Assembly (NCBI RefSeq): GCF_018881965.1
Contig: NZ_JACVPI010000001.1
Location: 440,018 to 504,017, forward strand
DNA: 64,000 bases
DNA from: Polynucleobacter sp. JS-Polo-80-F4
GTDB taxonomy: Bacteria > Pseudomonadota > Gammaproteobacteria > Burkholderiales > Burkholderiaceae
Direction of reading: 5' to 3'
Position 1 is the stretch's first letter. Each line of letters opens with the position of its first letter. This document shows positions 56,748 through 64,000 of this stretch, piece after piece. The notes beneath the pieces were generated by a model, which did not search any database, was not told the origin of the DNA, and saw only the letters and a program-made list of their open reading frames with translations. The translations under genes and the position numbers were made by a program.

Positions 56748-57520
56748 TAAACGGCTCCCTGGCCAAGATAGGCTCTGATGACTTCTGGATGAACGCGCAC
56801 ATCTGCAGGCTTCCCTGCGGCAATGACTTTGCCGTAATCTAAAACCGTCAGGCTATCGCAAATTCCCATTACCAAACTCACATCGTGCTCAATGAGCAAG
56901 ATCGTTTTACCGTCAGCTCGGATACGCAATAACAATTCACGAAGCTCTAATTTCTCAGTAGCATTCATGCCGGCAGCTGGCTCATCTAGCGCCAAGAGCT
57001 TTGGCTCTGTAGCTAGGGCCCTGGCTATTTCAAGGCGACGCTGGTGCCCATATGAAAGGTTGCGCGCCTCCATCTGGGCAAACTCACTCAGGCCAACATA
57101 AGTCAATAACTGCATTGCCTTATCTCGTATCGCTCGCTCTTCACGTCTTGTAGACGGAAAGCGGAAGATTGCACCCAGTAGTCCCGCCTTAGTTCGGCAG
57201 TGACAACCCACCATCACATTTTCAAGAACAGACATTTCACCAAAGAGACGAATATTTTGAAATGTTCTCGCCAAACCAGATTTAGTCACTTCAGACACTG
57301 ACTCTGGAAAATAGGATTTGCCATCAAACAAAAAGATGCCAGAATCTGCGGGATATAGACCGGTGATGACATTAAAGAAAGTAGTTTTACCGGCACCATT
57401 GGGACCAATCAAGCCAACAATTGCTCCTTGTGGCACTTGTAAACCAACAGAATCTAGCGCCTGTACGCCACCGAAGCGCTTAGAAACATCCGTCACATCT
57501 AAAAGTAATGGAGTAGTCAT
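56747..57520 (-). CDS. livG: Branched-chain amino acid ABC transporter ATP-binding protein LivG
   Basis: ATPase of 257 aa starting MTTPLLLDVTDVSKRFGG at 57520, where the ATG overlaps the livM stop (ATGA). The frame stays open 85 codons upstream, inside livM, but that stretch is Ser/Arg/Trp-rich and non-homologous. Walker A GLIGPNGAGKTTFFNV, signature LSYGHQRRLEIARAL and Walker B LLALDEPAAGMN are as expected for LivG. Confidence 0.95.
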   Translation of the reverse strand: MTTPLLLDVTDVSKRFGGVQALDSVGLQVPQGAIVGLIGPNGAGKTTFFNVITGLYPADSGIFLFDGKSYFPESVSEVTKSGLARTFQNIRLFGEMSVLENVMVGCHCRTKAGLLGAIFRFPSTRREERAIRDKAMQLLTYVGLSEFAQMEARNLSYGHQRRLEIARALATEPKLLALDEPAAGMNATEKLELRELLLRIRADGKTILLIEHDVSLVMGICDSLTVLDYGKVIAAGKPADVRVHPEVIRAYLGQGAV

Positions 57521-58626
57521 CGGCCACCTCCACGCTTTTGCCAAATACCACCTGGGCGATATAGCATGATCAAAATCAAAGCGAGGCCATAAATTAATTG
57601 ACGGATGATCTCCACGTCGACAATGACATGGCCAAATAGAAATTGCTGAACTGGTTGAGCAATCCCACGCAAGACTTCTGGAAATACTGCCAAAAGAACA
57701 GCGCCTAAAATTACTCCCGGAATGTGGCCAATCCCGCCCAGAACCACCATGGCTAGGACCACGATCGACTCCCAAAGGGTAAATGATTCCGGGGAAACAA
57801 AGCCCTGAAAGGCAGAAAATAGTACGCCCGCTACTCCAGCGAATGAAGCGCCGATTGCAAAGGCAAGTAATTTCATATTGCGGGTATTGATACCCATGGC
57901 TTTAGCTGCAATCTCATCTTCACGAATTGCAATCCAAGCGCGCCCAATGCGTGAGTCCTGTAAATGCAAACAAACGATCGCTACCGTAATCGCCAATAAT
58001 AGGAATAAATAAAACACCAAATACAAACCCGGAATTTGAATGAAGCCTAAATCTAAAGGCTTTGTAAATGAAATACCAAATAGGTGAATAGGATCTATTC
58101 CAGAAATTCCTTTGGGGCCGTTGGTGAGATTTAAGGGGCGATCTAAGTTATTCATGAAGATACGAATAATTTCACCGAAACCTAAAGTGACAATTGCCAA
58201 ATAATCACCGCGTAACTGGAGTGTTGGTAAGCCCAAGATCAAACCAAATAAGGCGGCCAAAATAATCGAGAACACCGCAACCAACCAAGGGGAAAAATGC
58301 ATTCCCTCTGGGAACGTGGCTGCAATCGTTTCAAAATGTGTTGGTAAATGTGGGGAAGCCAATAATGCGTAGCTATATGCGCCCAGGGCATAAAAGGCGA
58401 TGTAACCTAAATCTAAAAGACCTGCAAAACCCACAACCACATTCAAGCCCAGGGCAAGAACGATATAAAGCAAAGCAAAATCGAGCACCCGCACCCAATA
58501 GTTACCGCCACCAGCACCAACGATCCAAGGCAAAAGAACTAAAGCAATCAGTCCAAGCCATAGGTAGGTAGAACGACTCAGTCGATTGGCGAAAAAAATC
58601 TTAGGCACGATCCGAAACTTTCTCAC
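57517..58626 (-). CDS. livM: Branched-chain amino acid ABC transporter permease LivM
   Basis: Permease of up to 369 aa with 8-10 helices: ALGLNVVVGFAGLLDLGYIAFYALGAY is the family signature, and GRAWIAIREDEIAAKAMGIN is the cytoplasmic coupling loop. The start is uncertain: GTG at 58626 overlaps livH by 26 bp, and GTG at 58608 by 8 bp; neither has a strong ribosome binding site. Ends overlapping livG by 4 bp. Confidence 0.93.
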   Translation of the reverse strand: MRKFRIVPKIFFANRLSRSTYLWLGLIALVLLPWIVGAGGGNYWVRVLDFALLYIVLALGLNVVVGFAGLLDLGYIAFYALGAYSYALLASPHLPTHFETIAATFPEGMHFSPWLVAVFSIILAALFGLILGLPTLQLRGDYLAIVTLGFGEIIRIFMNNLDRPLNLTNGPKGISGIDPIHLFGISFTKPLDLGFIQIPGLYLVFYLFLLLAITVAIVCLHLQDSRIGRAWIAIREDEIAAKAMGINTRNMKLLAFAIGASFAGVAGVLFSAFQGFVSPESFTLWESIVVLAMVVLGGIGHIPGVILGAVLLAVFPEVLRGIAQPVQQFLFGHVIVDVEIIRQLIYGLALILIMLYRPGGIWQKRGGGR

Positions 58627-59536
58627 CTAACAAACCTGTGGGCCGCAAAACCAATACCAAGATCAAAACCAGAAATGCAAAGATATCTTGATAGTTTGAG
58701 CCAAAGACTCCACCAGTAAGCTCACCGATATATCCAGCGCCCAAAGATTCAATCAAACCTAAAAGCAATCCTCCTAACATCGCACCCTGTAAATTTCCGA
58801 TACCTCCAAGGACGGCGGCAGTGAACGCTTTGAGACCAGGAATAAAGCCCATATAAAAATGGACATTGCCATAGTTGCTCGCAATCATGACGCCCGCTAA
58901 ACCTGCCAGAGCCCCACCCAACATAAAAGTAATGGAGATCACACGATTTGGATTAACGCCCATCAACGCAGCAATTTGAGTTTGCTCAGCAGTAGCCCGC
59001 ATCGCTCTGCCAAGTTTTGTTTTTTCCACCAAGAACAGTAAGCCTGACATCACTGCCAATGCCACCACAATGATCACAATTTCTTTACCGGTAATGGTGG
59101 CACCACTTCCCCACAAATCAATTGGAGCAGCAGGCAACAACTGAGGATAGGTCATAGGATTGCGTGACCAAATCATCATTGCAATCGTTTGCAGCAAAAT
59201 AGACATGCCGATAGCCGATATCAACGGCGCTAAACGCGGCGCATTTCGTAAGGGGCGATAAGCAATTCTCTCGATCCAATAACTTAATCCAGCACAAACT
59301 GCCATAGTCACTGGTAATACGATCAAAAGCGTCAGCCAACCTGGTAAATCACTAGTTAAATTCAGAATCAAGCGCAATAGAGACAACGAAACCATTGCAC
59401 CAATCATCAATACTTCGCCATGTGCGAAGTTAATAATGCCCAACACGCCATAAACCATGGTGTAGCCCAACGCGATCAAGGCATAGATGCTGCCAAGCAC
59501 TAAGCCGTTAATGATCTGTTGAAGAAGGATATCCAT
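58601..59536 (-). CDS. livH: Branched-chain amino acid ABC transporter permease LivH
   Basis: Permease of 311 aa with 8 helices, beginning MDILLQQIINGLVLGSIYAL, the normal LivH N-terminus; a GTG 14 codons upstream keeps the frame open but adds Phe-rich, non-conserved residues that lie in the terminator hairpin. Other signatures: GYTMVYGVLGIINFAHGEVLMIG and GRAMRATAEQTQIAALMGVN. It lies downstream of livK, separated by a hairpin that could lower permease expression. Confidence 0.94.
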   Translation of the reverse strand: MDILLQQIINGLVLGSIYALIALGYTMVYGVLGIINFAHGEVLMIGAMVSLSLLRLILNLTSDLPGWLTLLIVLPVTMAVCAGLSYWIERIAYRPLRNAPRLAPLISAIGMSILLQTIAMMIWSRNPMTYPQLLPAAPIDLWGSGATITGKEIVIIVVALAVMSGLLFLVEKTKLGRAMRATAEQTQIAALMGVNPNRVISITFMLGGALAGLAGVMIASNYGNVHFYMGFIPGLKAFTAAVLGGIGNLQGAMLGGLLLGLIESLGAGYIGELTGGVFGSNYQDIFAFLVLILVLVLRPTGLLGEKVSDRA

Positions 59537-59567
59537 GGGGGTCGAGAATTTATTGAATCTTAATAAA

Positions 59568-59599
59568 AAAAATAGCACCGCATAAGCGGCGCTATTTTT
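59568..59599 (-). terminator. Hairpin terminator/attenuator between livK and livH
   Basis: Arms AAAAATAGC (59568-59576) and GCTATTTTT (59591-59599) enclose a second stem CCGC-ATAA-GCGG (59578-59589), with one A-C mismatch between them; a T-rich run follows on the minus strand. It lies 13 bp after the livK stop, within the operon. Confidence 0.85.
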
Positions 59600-59612
59600 G
59601 ATTGAAGGATCA

Positions 59613-60791
59613 TTACATCTTAATCACTTCAAGGACTGTTTTCTTTTTATCTTTGAAGTCATACAAGGTAATCACGCCCTCTTTCATATCGCCTTTGTTA
59701 TCAAAAGCAATATTACCGATCAAGCCCTGCATTTTTGTATCAGGCATAGCAGCCAAAATCTTTGCAGGATCGGTTGAATTTGCGCGCTTCATAGAATCCA
59801 CCAAGACATAGACAGCATCATAGGTGAAAGGTGCGTAAATCTGTACATCAGAGTTAAAGCGTTCTTTATAACGCTTCTGGAAGTCAGCTCCTTGAGCCAT
59901 CTTTGATAAAGCCATGCCCGCTTCGGAGCAAGTCACATTGACCACAGCCTCACCCGCCAACTCAGCAAGCTTTTCTGTACACATACCATCACCACCAACT
60001 ACCTTCGCCTTAATACCCAACTCAGCCGCTTGCTTGGTTAATGGACCACCGGTAGCATCCATACCGCCATACATGATGACATCGGGTTTGCTACCTTTAA
60101 TCTTCGTCAAGATGGCCTTGAAATCAGTAGCCTTGTTATTGCTCGCCTCACGAGTCACCACTTTCACGCCAGCGGCTTTTACTGTTTTTTCAAACTCATC
60201 AGCCAAACCTTTGCCGTACTGGGTAGAGTCATCAATGATGGCTACAGTCTTTGCTTTCAAATTATTAACAACGTAGTTAGCAAGCGCTGGACCTTGTTGA
60301 GCATCCGTCGCCACTAAGCGATAGGTCGTTTTAAAGCCTTGCTTGGTGTAGTCAGGGTTAGTTGCAGATGGAGAAACTTGAGTAATACCTGCATCGCTAT
60401 AAATACGTGATGCCGGAATGCTGGTTCCAGAATTGAGGTGGCCGACTACTCCGACTACTTTGGCATCCACTAATTTTTGCGCAACTTGCGTAGCCGTCTT
60501 TGGATCTTCAGCATCATCCTCAGGAACCAAAGTCAGAACTACTTTTTTTCCATCAATTGTTAAGCCCGCTTTATTGATCTCTTCTAGCGCGAGTCGGGCA
60601 CCGTTCTCATTGTCCTTGCCCAAGTGGGCAATAGGTCCTGTGAGGGGAGCAACGTGGCCAATCTTTACCTCAACGCCATCAACCGGGGCTGTAGCAGACT
60701 TATCGCCGCCTTTGCCACAAGCAGTCAGCAGCAAAGCCGCGGCCGCCAAAGCAAGGGCGCTGCTTGTAAAAGTAATGTGTGATTTGATCAT
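59613..60791 (-). CDS. livK: Branched-chain amino acid substrate-binding lipoprotein LivK
   Basis: Periplasmic binding protein of 392 aa. The ATG at 60791 has AGAGGAGC upstream; the frame extends 11 codons further without support. The signal sequence ends in a lipobox LLTAC, so lipid anchoring is expected. The mature part starts VKIGHVAPLTGPIAHLGKDNENGARLALEEIN, the Leu/Ile/Val-binding signature, and contains HLNSGTSIPASRIYSDAGI. First gene of the liv operon. Confidence 0.95.
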   Translation of the reverse strand: MIKSHITFTSSALALAAAALLLTACGKGGDKSATAPVDGVEVKIGHVAPLTGPIAHLGKDNENGARLALEEINKAGLTIDGKKVVLTLVPEDDAEDPKTATQVAQKLVDAKVVGVVGHLNSGTSIPASRIYSDAGITQVSPSATNPDYTKQGFKTTYRLVATDAQQGPALANYVVNNLKAKTVAIIDDSTQYGKGLADEFEKTVKAAGVKVVTREASNNKATDFKAILTKIKGSKPDVIMYGGMDATGGPLTKQAAELGIKAKVVGGDGMCTEKLAELAGEAVVNVTCSEAGMALSKMAQGADFQKRYKERFNSDVQIYAPFTYDAVYVLVDSMKRANSTDPAKILAAMPDTKMQGLIGNIAFDNKGDMKEGVITLYDFKDKKKTVLEVIKM

Positions 60792-60820
60792 GTATAGCTC
60801 CTCTGTTATGAATGGATACT

Positions 60821-61762
60821 TCAATCAACTAAATTTTTAGGTAACGAAAAGGTAACGTCCTCAACTACACCCTCAAGAGGACGCACGCTTCTTGGTCCAA
60901 ACTCTTGTATGCGGCTGACAATAGACTGAGCCAAACTTTCTGGAGCAGATGCTCCCGCAGTTAAGCCAACCCGTTTTTTACCAACAAACCATTCTGGTTT
61001 GAGTTGGTCGGGGGCATCCACCATGTAAGAAGGGACGCCAAGCTTTTCAGAAAGTTCACGCAGGCGATTGGAGTTTGAGCTCGTCGCACTTCCCACCACA
61101 ATTACCACCTCAACCTGAGGCGCCATGAATTTCACAGCATCTTGACGATTCTGAGTGGCATAACAAATATCTTGTTTTCGAGGCTGAACAATATTGGGAA
61201 ACTTTTTGGTTAGCGCTTCTACGATTTCTTTAGTCTCATCTACTGAAAGTGTTGTCTGGGTAACAAATGCAATTTTTTCATCGGCTGGAAACGTCAAAGA
61301 GTCCACATCACCGAGCTTCTCAATCAAGAAAATGCCTTCTTTGACCTGCCCCATAGTGCCTTCAACCTCAGGGTGTCCTTCATGACCAATCATCAACACC
61401 GTAAAGCCATCTTTGCACATCTTCACCACCTCAAGATGAACCTTAGTTACCAATGGGCAAGTGGCGTCATATACCTGAAGCCCTCTAGCTTCTGCATCCT
61501 TGCGAACTTCCTGAGAAACGCCGTGCGCACTATATACCACGATGCCGCCCTTAGGAACTTCATGCAATTCATCTACGAATACTGCGCCTTTATCACGCAA
61601 CTCGTTCACAACATAGACGTTGTGAACAATTTCATGACGTACATATATGGGTGCGCCAAAACGATTGAGTGCCTCATTAACAATATTGATCGCACGATCT
61701 ACGCCTGCGCAAAAACCACGCGGCTGAGCCATCAAAATTTCTGGGTTATTGAAATCACTCAT
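60821..61762 (-). CDS. ispH: 4-hydroxy-3-methylbut-2-enyl diphosphate reductase
   Basis: Iron-sulfur enzyme of 313 aa for the last MEP-pathway step, giving IPP and DMAPP. The three cluster Cys residues are in PRGFCAGVDRAI, DATCPLVTKVH and DICYATQNRQ; the catalytic Glu/Thr segment VTQTTLSVDET and GSATSSNSNRL are present. It lies 3 bp after fkpB, the usual arrangement in proteobacteria. dxs and ispA lie in another operon at 28-30 kb. Confidence 0.97.
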   Translation of the reverse strand: MSDFNNPEILMAQPRGFCAGVDRAINIVNEALNRFGAPIYVRHEIVHNVYVVNELRDKGAVFVDELHEVPKGGIVVYSAHGVSQEVRKDAEARGLQVYDATCPLVTKVHLEVVKMCKDGFTVLMIGHEGHPEVEGTMGQVKEGIFLIEKLGDVDSLTFPADEKIAFVTQTTLSVDETKEIVEALTKKFPNIVQPRKQDICYATQNRQDAVKFMAPQVEVVIVVGSATSSNSNRLRELSEKLGVPSYMVDAPDQLKPEWFVGKKRVGLTAGASAPESLAQSIVSRIQEFGPRSVRPLEGVVEDVTFSLPKNLVD

Positions 61763-61765
61763 GGT

Positions 61766-62212
61766 TTACAAAATCGCCACAATCTCTGCTTCAAAGCTGA
61801 TTGGTCTTCCTGCCAGGGGATGGTTAAAGTCAAACCAAGCCCCCTCTTCATTAATCGATTGCAATACACCTGCGTATTGAGCGCCACCCGGCGCATTGAA
61901 TTCAATCACATCACCTGGATTAAATTCCACGTCGTCATCACGACCTTCTTTAAGCGCCTTCAGAGATACCCACTGAACTAAATCCTCTTTGCGCTCGCCA
62001 AAACTTTCTTCAGGCGCAAGCAGCGCACTTTTTTTCTCACCAACACCTAGGCCCAATAAGACATTTTCAAAACAAGGAGCAAATTGTCCAGACCCCATCA
62101 AAACCGTCGCAGGGCGATCAATAAAAGTGTTGATGTAATCCTCCCCGCTGGGCAAAGTGAGCCGGTAGTTGAGAGTCAAAAAGGAATTAGGCAAAACGGT
62201 AAGCTTAGTCAT
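61766..62212 (-). CDS. fkpB: FKBP-type peptidyl-prolyl isomerase (FkpB/SlpA type)
   Basis: A 148-residue SlpA-like FKBP with LTLNYRLTLPSGEDYINTF, the inserted-in-flap segment containing FGERKEDLVQWV, and GDVIEFNAPGGAQYAGVLQSI followed by FDFNHPLAGRPISFEAEI, all characteristic of this subgroup. It acts as prolyl isomerase and chaperone in the cytoplasm. It is upstream of ispH and divergent from radC. Confidence 0.92.
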   Translation of the reverse strand: MTKLTVLPNSFLTLNYRLTLPSGEDYINTFIDRPATVLMGSGQFAPCFENVLLGLGVGEKKSALLAPEESFGERKEDLVQWVSLKALKEGRDDDVEFNPGDVIEFNAPGGAQYAGVLQSINEEGAWFDFNHPLAGRPISFEAEIVAIL

Positions 62213-62242
62213 AAGGTGATTGTATCTAGGCCTGCGCTAGCT

Positions 62243-62938
62243 GTGCACTCCCCAATTACAGGTTGGCCCAAAAATGAGCAGCCCCGAGAAAAGCTGCGCT
62301 TAAATGGCGCCGCGTCTCTTTCTGATGCTGAGCTACTTGCCATCTTTTTGCGGGTCGGGGTAAAGGGTAAAAGTGCTGTTGCCCTAGCCAAAGATCTACT
62401 GCACCATTTCGGAAGCTTGCCCCGCCTTCTGGCTAGCTCTCCTGAAGAATTTACCCGAATACACGGTATGGGGCTCTCCAAATGGTCTCAAATTCAAGCG
62501 GCATATGAACTTGTGAAGCGAAGCTTAGAAGATGGCCTTAGCCAAGACCCCATCTTTTCATCGCCAAACCACGTTAGAGAGTTCTTGCAGGCCAAAATTG
62601 GACGCCTTCCCCATGAGGTATTCCTATGCCTCTATCTGGACTCACGCCTGCATTTGATCGAATGTGACGAGCTTTTTAGGGGTTCCATCACCCAAACAGC
62701 CATCTACCCCCGAGAAATCCTCAAAGAGGCCCTTGCCAAAAATGCCAGCGCCCTGATCGTGGCTCATAACCACCCTAGCGGCAATCCATTACCCAGCAAT
62801 GCAGACCAAGAACTTACAAAACTACTGGCAAACGCCTTACAACTGGTAGATATTCAGCTGCTGGATCATTGCATTGTGAGTGGCAGTGGTTTTTTCTCTT
62901 TTTCAGACTCTGGCCTTATGGGCAATATCAATAAATGA
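62243..62938 (+). CDS. radC: RadC-family JAB-domain protein
   Basis: Protein of 231 aa: an N-terminal helix-hairpin-helix part (EKLRLNGAASLSDAELLAIFLRVG, GLSKWSQIQAAYEL) and a C-terminal JAB/MPN+ domain with the metal motif ALIVAHNHPSGNPLPSNAD. Molecular function remains unsettled despite the name. The open frame runs back into fkpB; the GTG at 62243 gives the family's usual start close to TGWPKNEQPREKL, and a GTG at 62216 is the alternative. Confidence 0.88.
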   Translation: MHSPITGWPKNEQPREKLRLNGAASLSDAELLAIFLRVGVKGKSAVALAKDLLHHFGSLPRLLASSPEEFTRIHGMGLSKWSQIQAAYELVKRSLEDGLSQDPIFSSPNHVREFLQAKIGRLPHEVFLCLYLDSRLHLIECDELFRGSITQTAIYPREILKEALAKNASALIVAHNHPSGNPLPSNADQELTKLLANALQLVDIQLLDHCIVSGSGFFSFSDSGLMGNINK

Positions 62939-63082
62939 TAGTAATTACTAACTTATTGACCCAAATGACACCCTGTCACATGGTTTATTTTCAATTCCCT
63001 CTCACGAAAGCTATTTAGGGCTAGCCCAAAATGGGCTGGGACTGATACAATCTTCTTTTTTCGCAATTAATGGAGTTATGTC

Positions 63083-63316
63083 ATGGCAAAAGTTTGCCAA
63101 GTCACTGGGAAGAAGCCGATGGTTGGCAACAATGTATCCCATGCAAACAATAAAACGAAGCGTCGCTTTTTGCCGAATTTGCAAAACCGTCGTTTCTGGG
63201 TTGAATCTGAAAACCGTTGGATTAGCTTGCGCTTAACCAATGCTGGTTTGCGCGTTATCGACAAGAACGGCATCGATGCTGTGTTGTCTGATCTACGTGC
63301 ACGTGGCGAAATTTAA
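63083..63316 (+). CDS. rpmB: Large ribosomal subunit protein bL28
   Basis: A 77-residue protein starting [28 protein letters not shown], the bL28 signature, then [29 protein letters not shown] -10 at 63046-63051 may drive it, with a short inverted repeat (AGCCCA/TGGGCT, 63023-63037) just upstream. It is followed 11 bp later by rpmG. Confidence 0.97.
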   Translation: MAKVCQVTGKKPMVGNNVSHANNKTKRRFLPNLQNRRFWVESENRWISLRLTNAGLRVIDKNGIDAVLSDLRARGEI

Positions 63317-63327
63317 GGAGCGCACAA

Positions 63328-63495
63328 ATGGCTAAAGGCGGCAGAGAAAAAATCAAGTTAGAGTCATCAGCAGGTACTGGTCACTTCTACACAACTTCAA
63401 AAAACAAGCGTACAAAGCCTGAGAAAATGGAGATCATGAAGTTTGATCCAACTATTCGCAAGCACGTTGCTTATAAAGAAACAAAGCTGAAGTAA
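63328..63495 (+). CDS. rpmG: Large ribosomal subunit protein bL33
   Basis: Short 55-residue protein: [20 protein letters not shown], then [20 protein letters not shown] and [17 protein letters not shown] lies 7 nt before the ATG at 63328. This is the Cys-free (zinc-independent) form of bL33, since the CxxC pairs are absent. Co-transcribed with rpmB as in most bacteria. Confidence 0.96.
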   Translation: MAKGGREKIKLESSAGTGHFYTTSKNKRTKPEKMEIMKFDPTIRKHVAYKETKLK

Positions 63496-63526
63496 CGCAT
63501 TCATTTAATACTGACTTTCAGCAAAT

Positions 63527-63555
63527 AAAAAACCCGCTACATCAGCGGGTTTTTT
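63527..63555. terminator. Bidirectional terminator after rpmG
   Basis: Perfect 12-bp arms AAAAAACCCGCT (63527-63538) and AGCGGGTTTTTT (63544-63555) around a 5-nt loop, with T-runs on both strands. It serves rpmBG and the convergent desaturase gene. Confidence 0.92.
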
Positions 63556-63572
63556 ATTGTCTAGAAATTAAT

Positions 63573-64000
63573 TTAAGCGTAACGACGTAGACGCAAAGAG
63601 AACTCACGCAGACTTGATAAGCCACTTTCTTCTGCATGTTGACACCATGTGTGCAACTGAGAAAGTAATTGCTCTTTGGTGGCGCTAGAGCGACCCCAAA
63701 TAGCCTGCAGATCACGGCGCATCTCAATCATCTTGCGAAGCTGCGCATTGCTAGCCATGAGCTCTTCTAGCTTTGCTTTCTCTTCTACACTCAGGCGTGA
63801 CTCATCTTTAGCCAGCCAAGTGCGGGCATCGCCTAAATGCGCTGCCAAGACTTGCATGTGCTGCACTTCATTATTGAAGAAGCGGCGTAATGTCTTGCTG
63901 TAACGCGCCATGATTTCATAGCGATTGGCGATGATAGCTTCAAGAGTGTTTTGATCGGCCGGACGCAAGTCACTTAGTACTGGCTTAGGTGGAGTCTTCT
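63573..64000 (-). CDS. C-terminal part of a DesA-type fatty acid desaturase (partial)
   Basis: The frame is open to the right edge; the first in-window TTG is not a true start, since coding continues upstream of it. About 142 residues are visible: DLRPADQNTLEAIIANRYEIM, a helical middle and an end reading WCQHAEESGLSSLREFSLRLRRY. This tail resembles the extra C-terminal domain of proteobacterial DesA-type desaturases, a domain also related to ISL3 transposases. The membrane desaturase part with its His boxes would lie outside the window, so a solitary transposase-like protein cannot be excluded. Confidence 0.7.
   Translation of the reverse strand, partial: KTPPKPVLSDLRPADQNTLEAIIANRYEIMARYSKTLRRFFNNEVQHMQVLAAHLGDARTWLAKDESRLSVEEKAKLEELMASNAQLRKMIEMRRDLQAIWGRSSATKEQLLSQLHTWCQHAEESGLSSLREFSLRLRRYA

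Noticed and set aside
57521-57775. 85-codon N-terminal extension of LivG
   Set aside because: It lies inside livM, is Ser/Arg/Trp-rich and is not homologous to LivG; the ATG overlapping the livM stop fits better.
61373-61981. 202-codon frame on the plus strand across ispH and fkpB
   Set aside because: It overlaps two certain genes, has no ribosome binding site and its residues look non-coding.

Overview
The window looks like chromosome from a small-genome betaproteobacterium of the Burkholderiaceae, most likely Polynucleobacter or a close relative. This rests on protein character and gene order (rpoD-dnaG-yqeY-rpsU with divergent tsaD; polA, a DUF2782-like gene, thrB, a BPSS1780-type membrane protein, uvrD; tctBA; Bug-type receptors). 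No database search was possible.

Layout. (1) 1-5.4 kb, minus strand: a type I secretion operon (small exported protein, ABC exporter with a Cys-less C39-like domain, HlyD adaptor, TolC-like channel) running into the first 40 codons of a possible secreted substrate cut by the window edge. A TetR regulator is divergent at 5.6 kb. (2) 6.6-19.9 kb: a likely genomic island. An intact tRNA with CAU anticodon (probably tRNA-Ile2) lies 12 bp after rpoD. A 90-bp direct repeat (88/90 identical) covering its 3' part from the anticodon loop, plus its terminator, recurs 13.2 kb away as a tRNA remnant. Between the copies is a complete set of genes for converting D-glucarate and galactarate to 2-oxoglutarate (gudD, garD, a kdgD-type dehydratase/decarboxylase, 2-oxoglutarate semialdehyde dehydrogenase), four Bug receptors, two further dehydrogenases, a GlcG/HbpS-like protein and a LacI regulator with recognisable palindromic operators at both promoters. 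No integrase is present. (3) 20-30.7 kb: core genes rpoD (with a long Ala/Lys/Pro repeat extension), dnaG, yqeY, rpsU, tsaD, folE2, dxs, ispA, xseB. (4) 30.9-34.6 kb: a Rieske oxygenase, a rhodanese-type sulfurtransferase, a ZIP metal transporter and a Tat-exported dienelactone hydrolase. (5) 34.6-56 kb: polA, thrB, uvrD, valS, galU, tusA, alaS, tctBA, glnS, a nucleotide-sugar-epimerase-like protein, a ferredoxin-type reductase and an acetylornithine aminotransferase. (6) 56-64 kb: a complete branched-chain amino acid ABC transporter (livKHMGF), ispH-fkpB, radC, rpmB-rpmG and the C-terminal part of a DesA-type desaturase running off the right edge.

How parts may work together. The island appears to be a self-contained sugar-diacid module: two dehydratases make 5-dehydro-4-deoxyglucarate, KdgD dehydrates and decarboxylates it, and the aldehyde dehydrogenase yields 2-oxoglutarate. 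Its four periplasmic receptors lack membrane partners on the island, whereas a receptor-less tctBA pair lies at 49 kb, so the receptors may share that core-genome transporter. This is inference. No CRISPR array, transposase or riboswitch was recognised.
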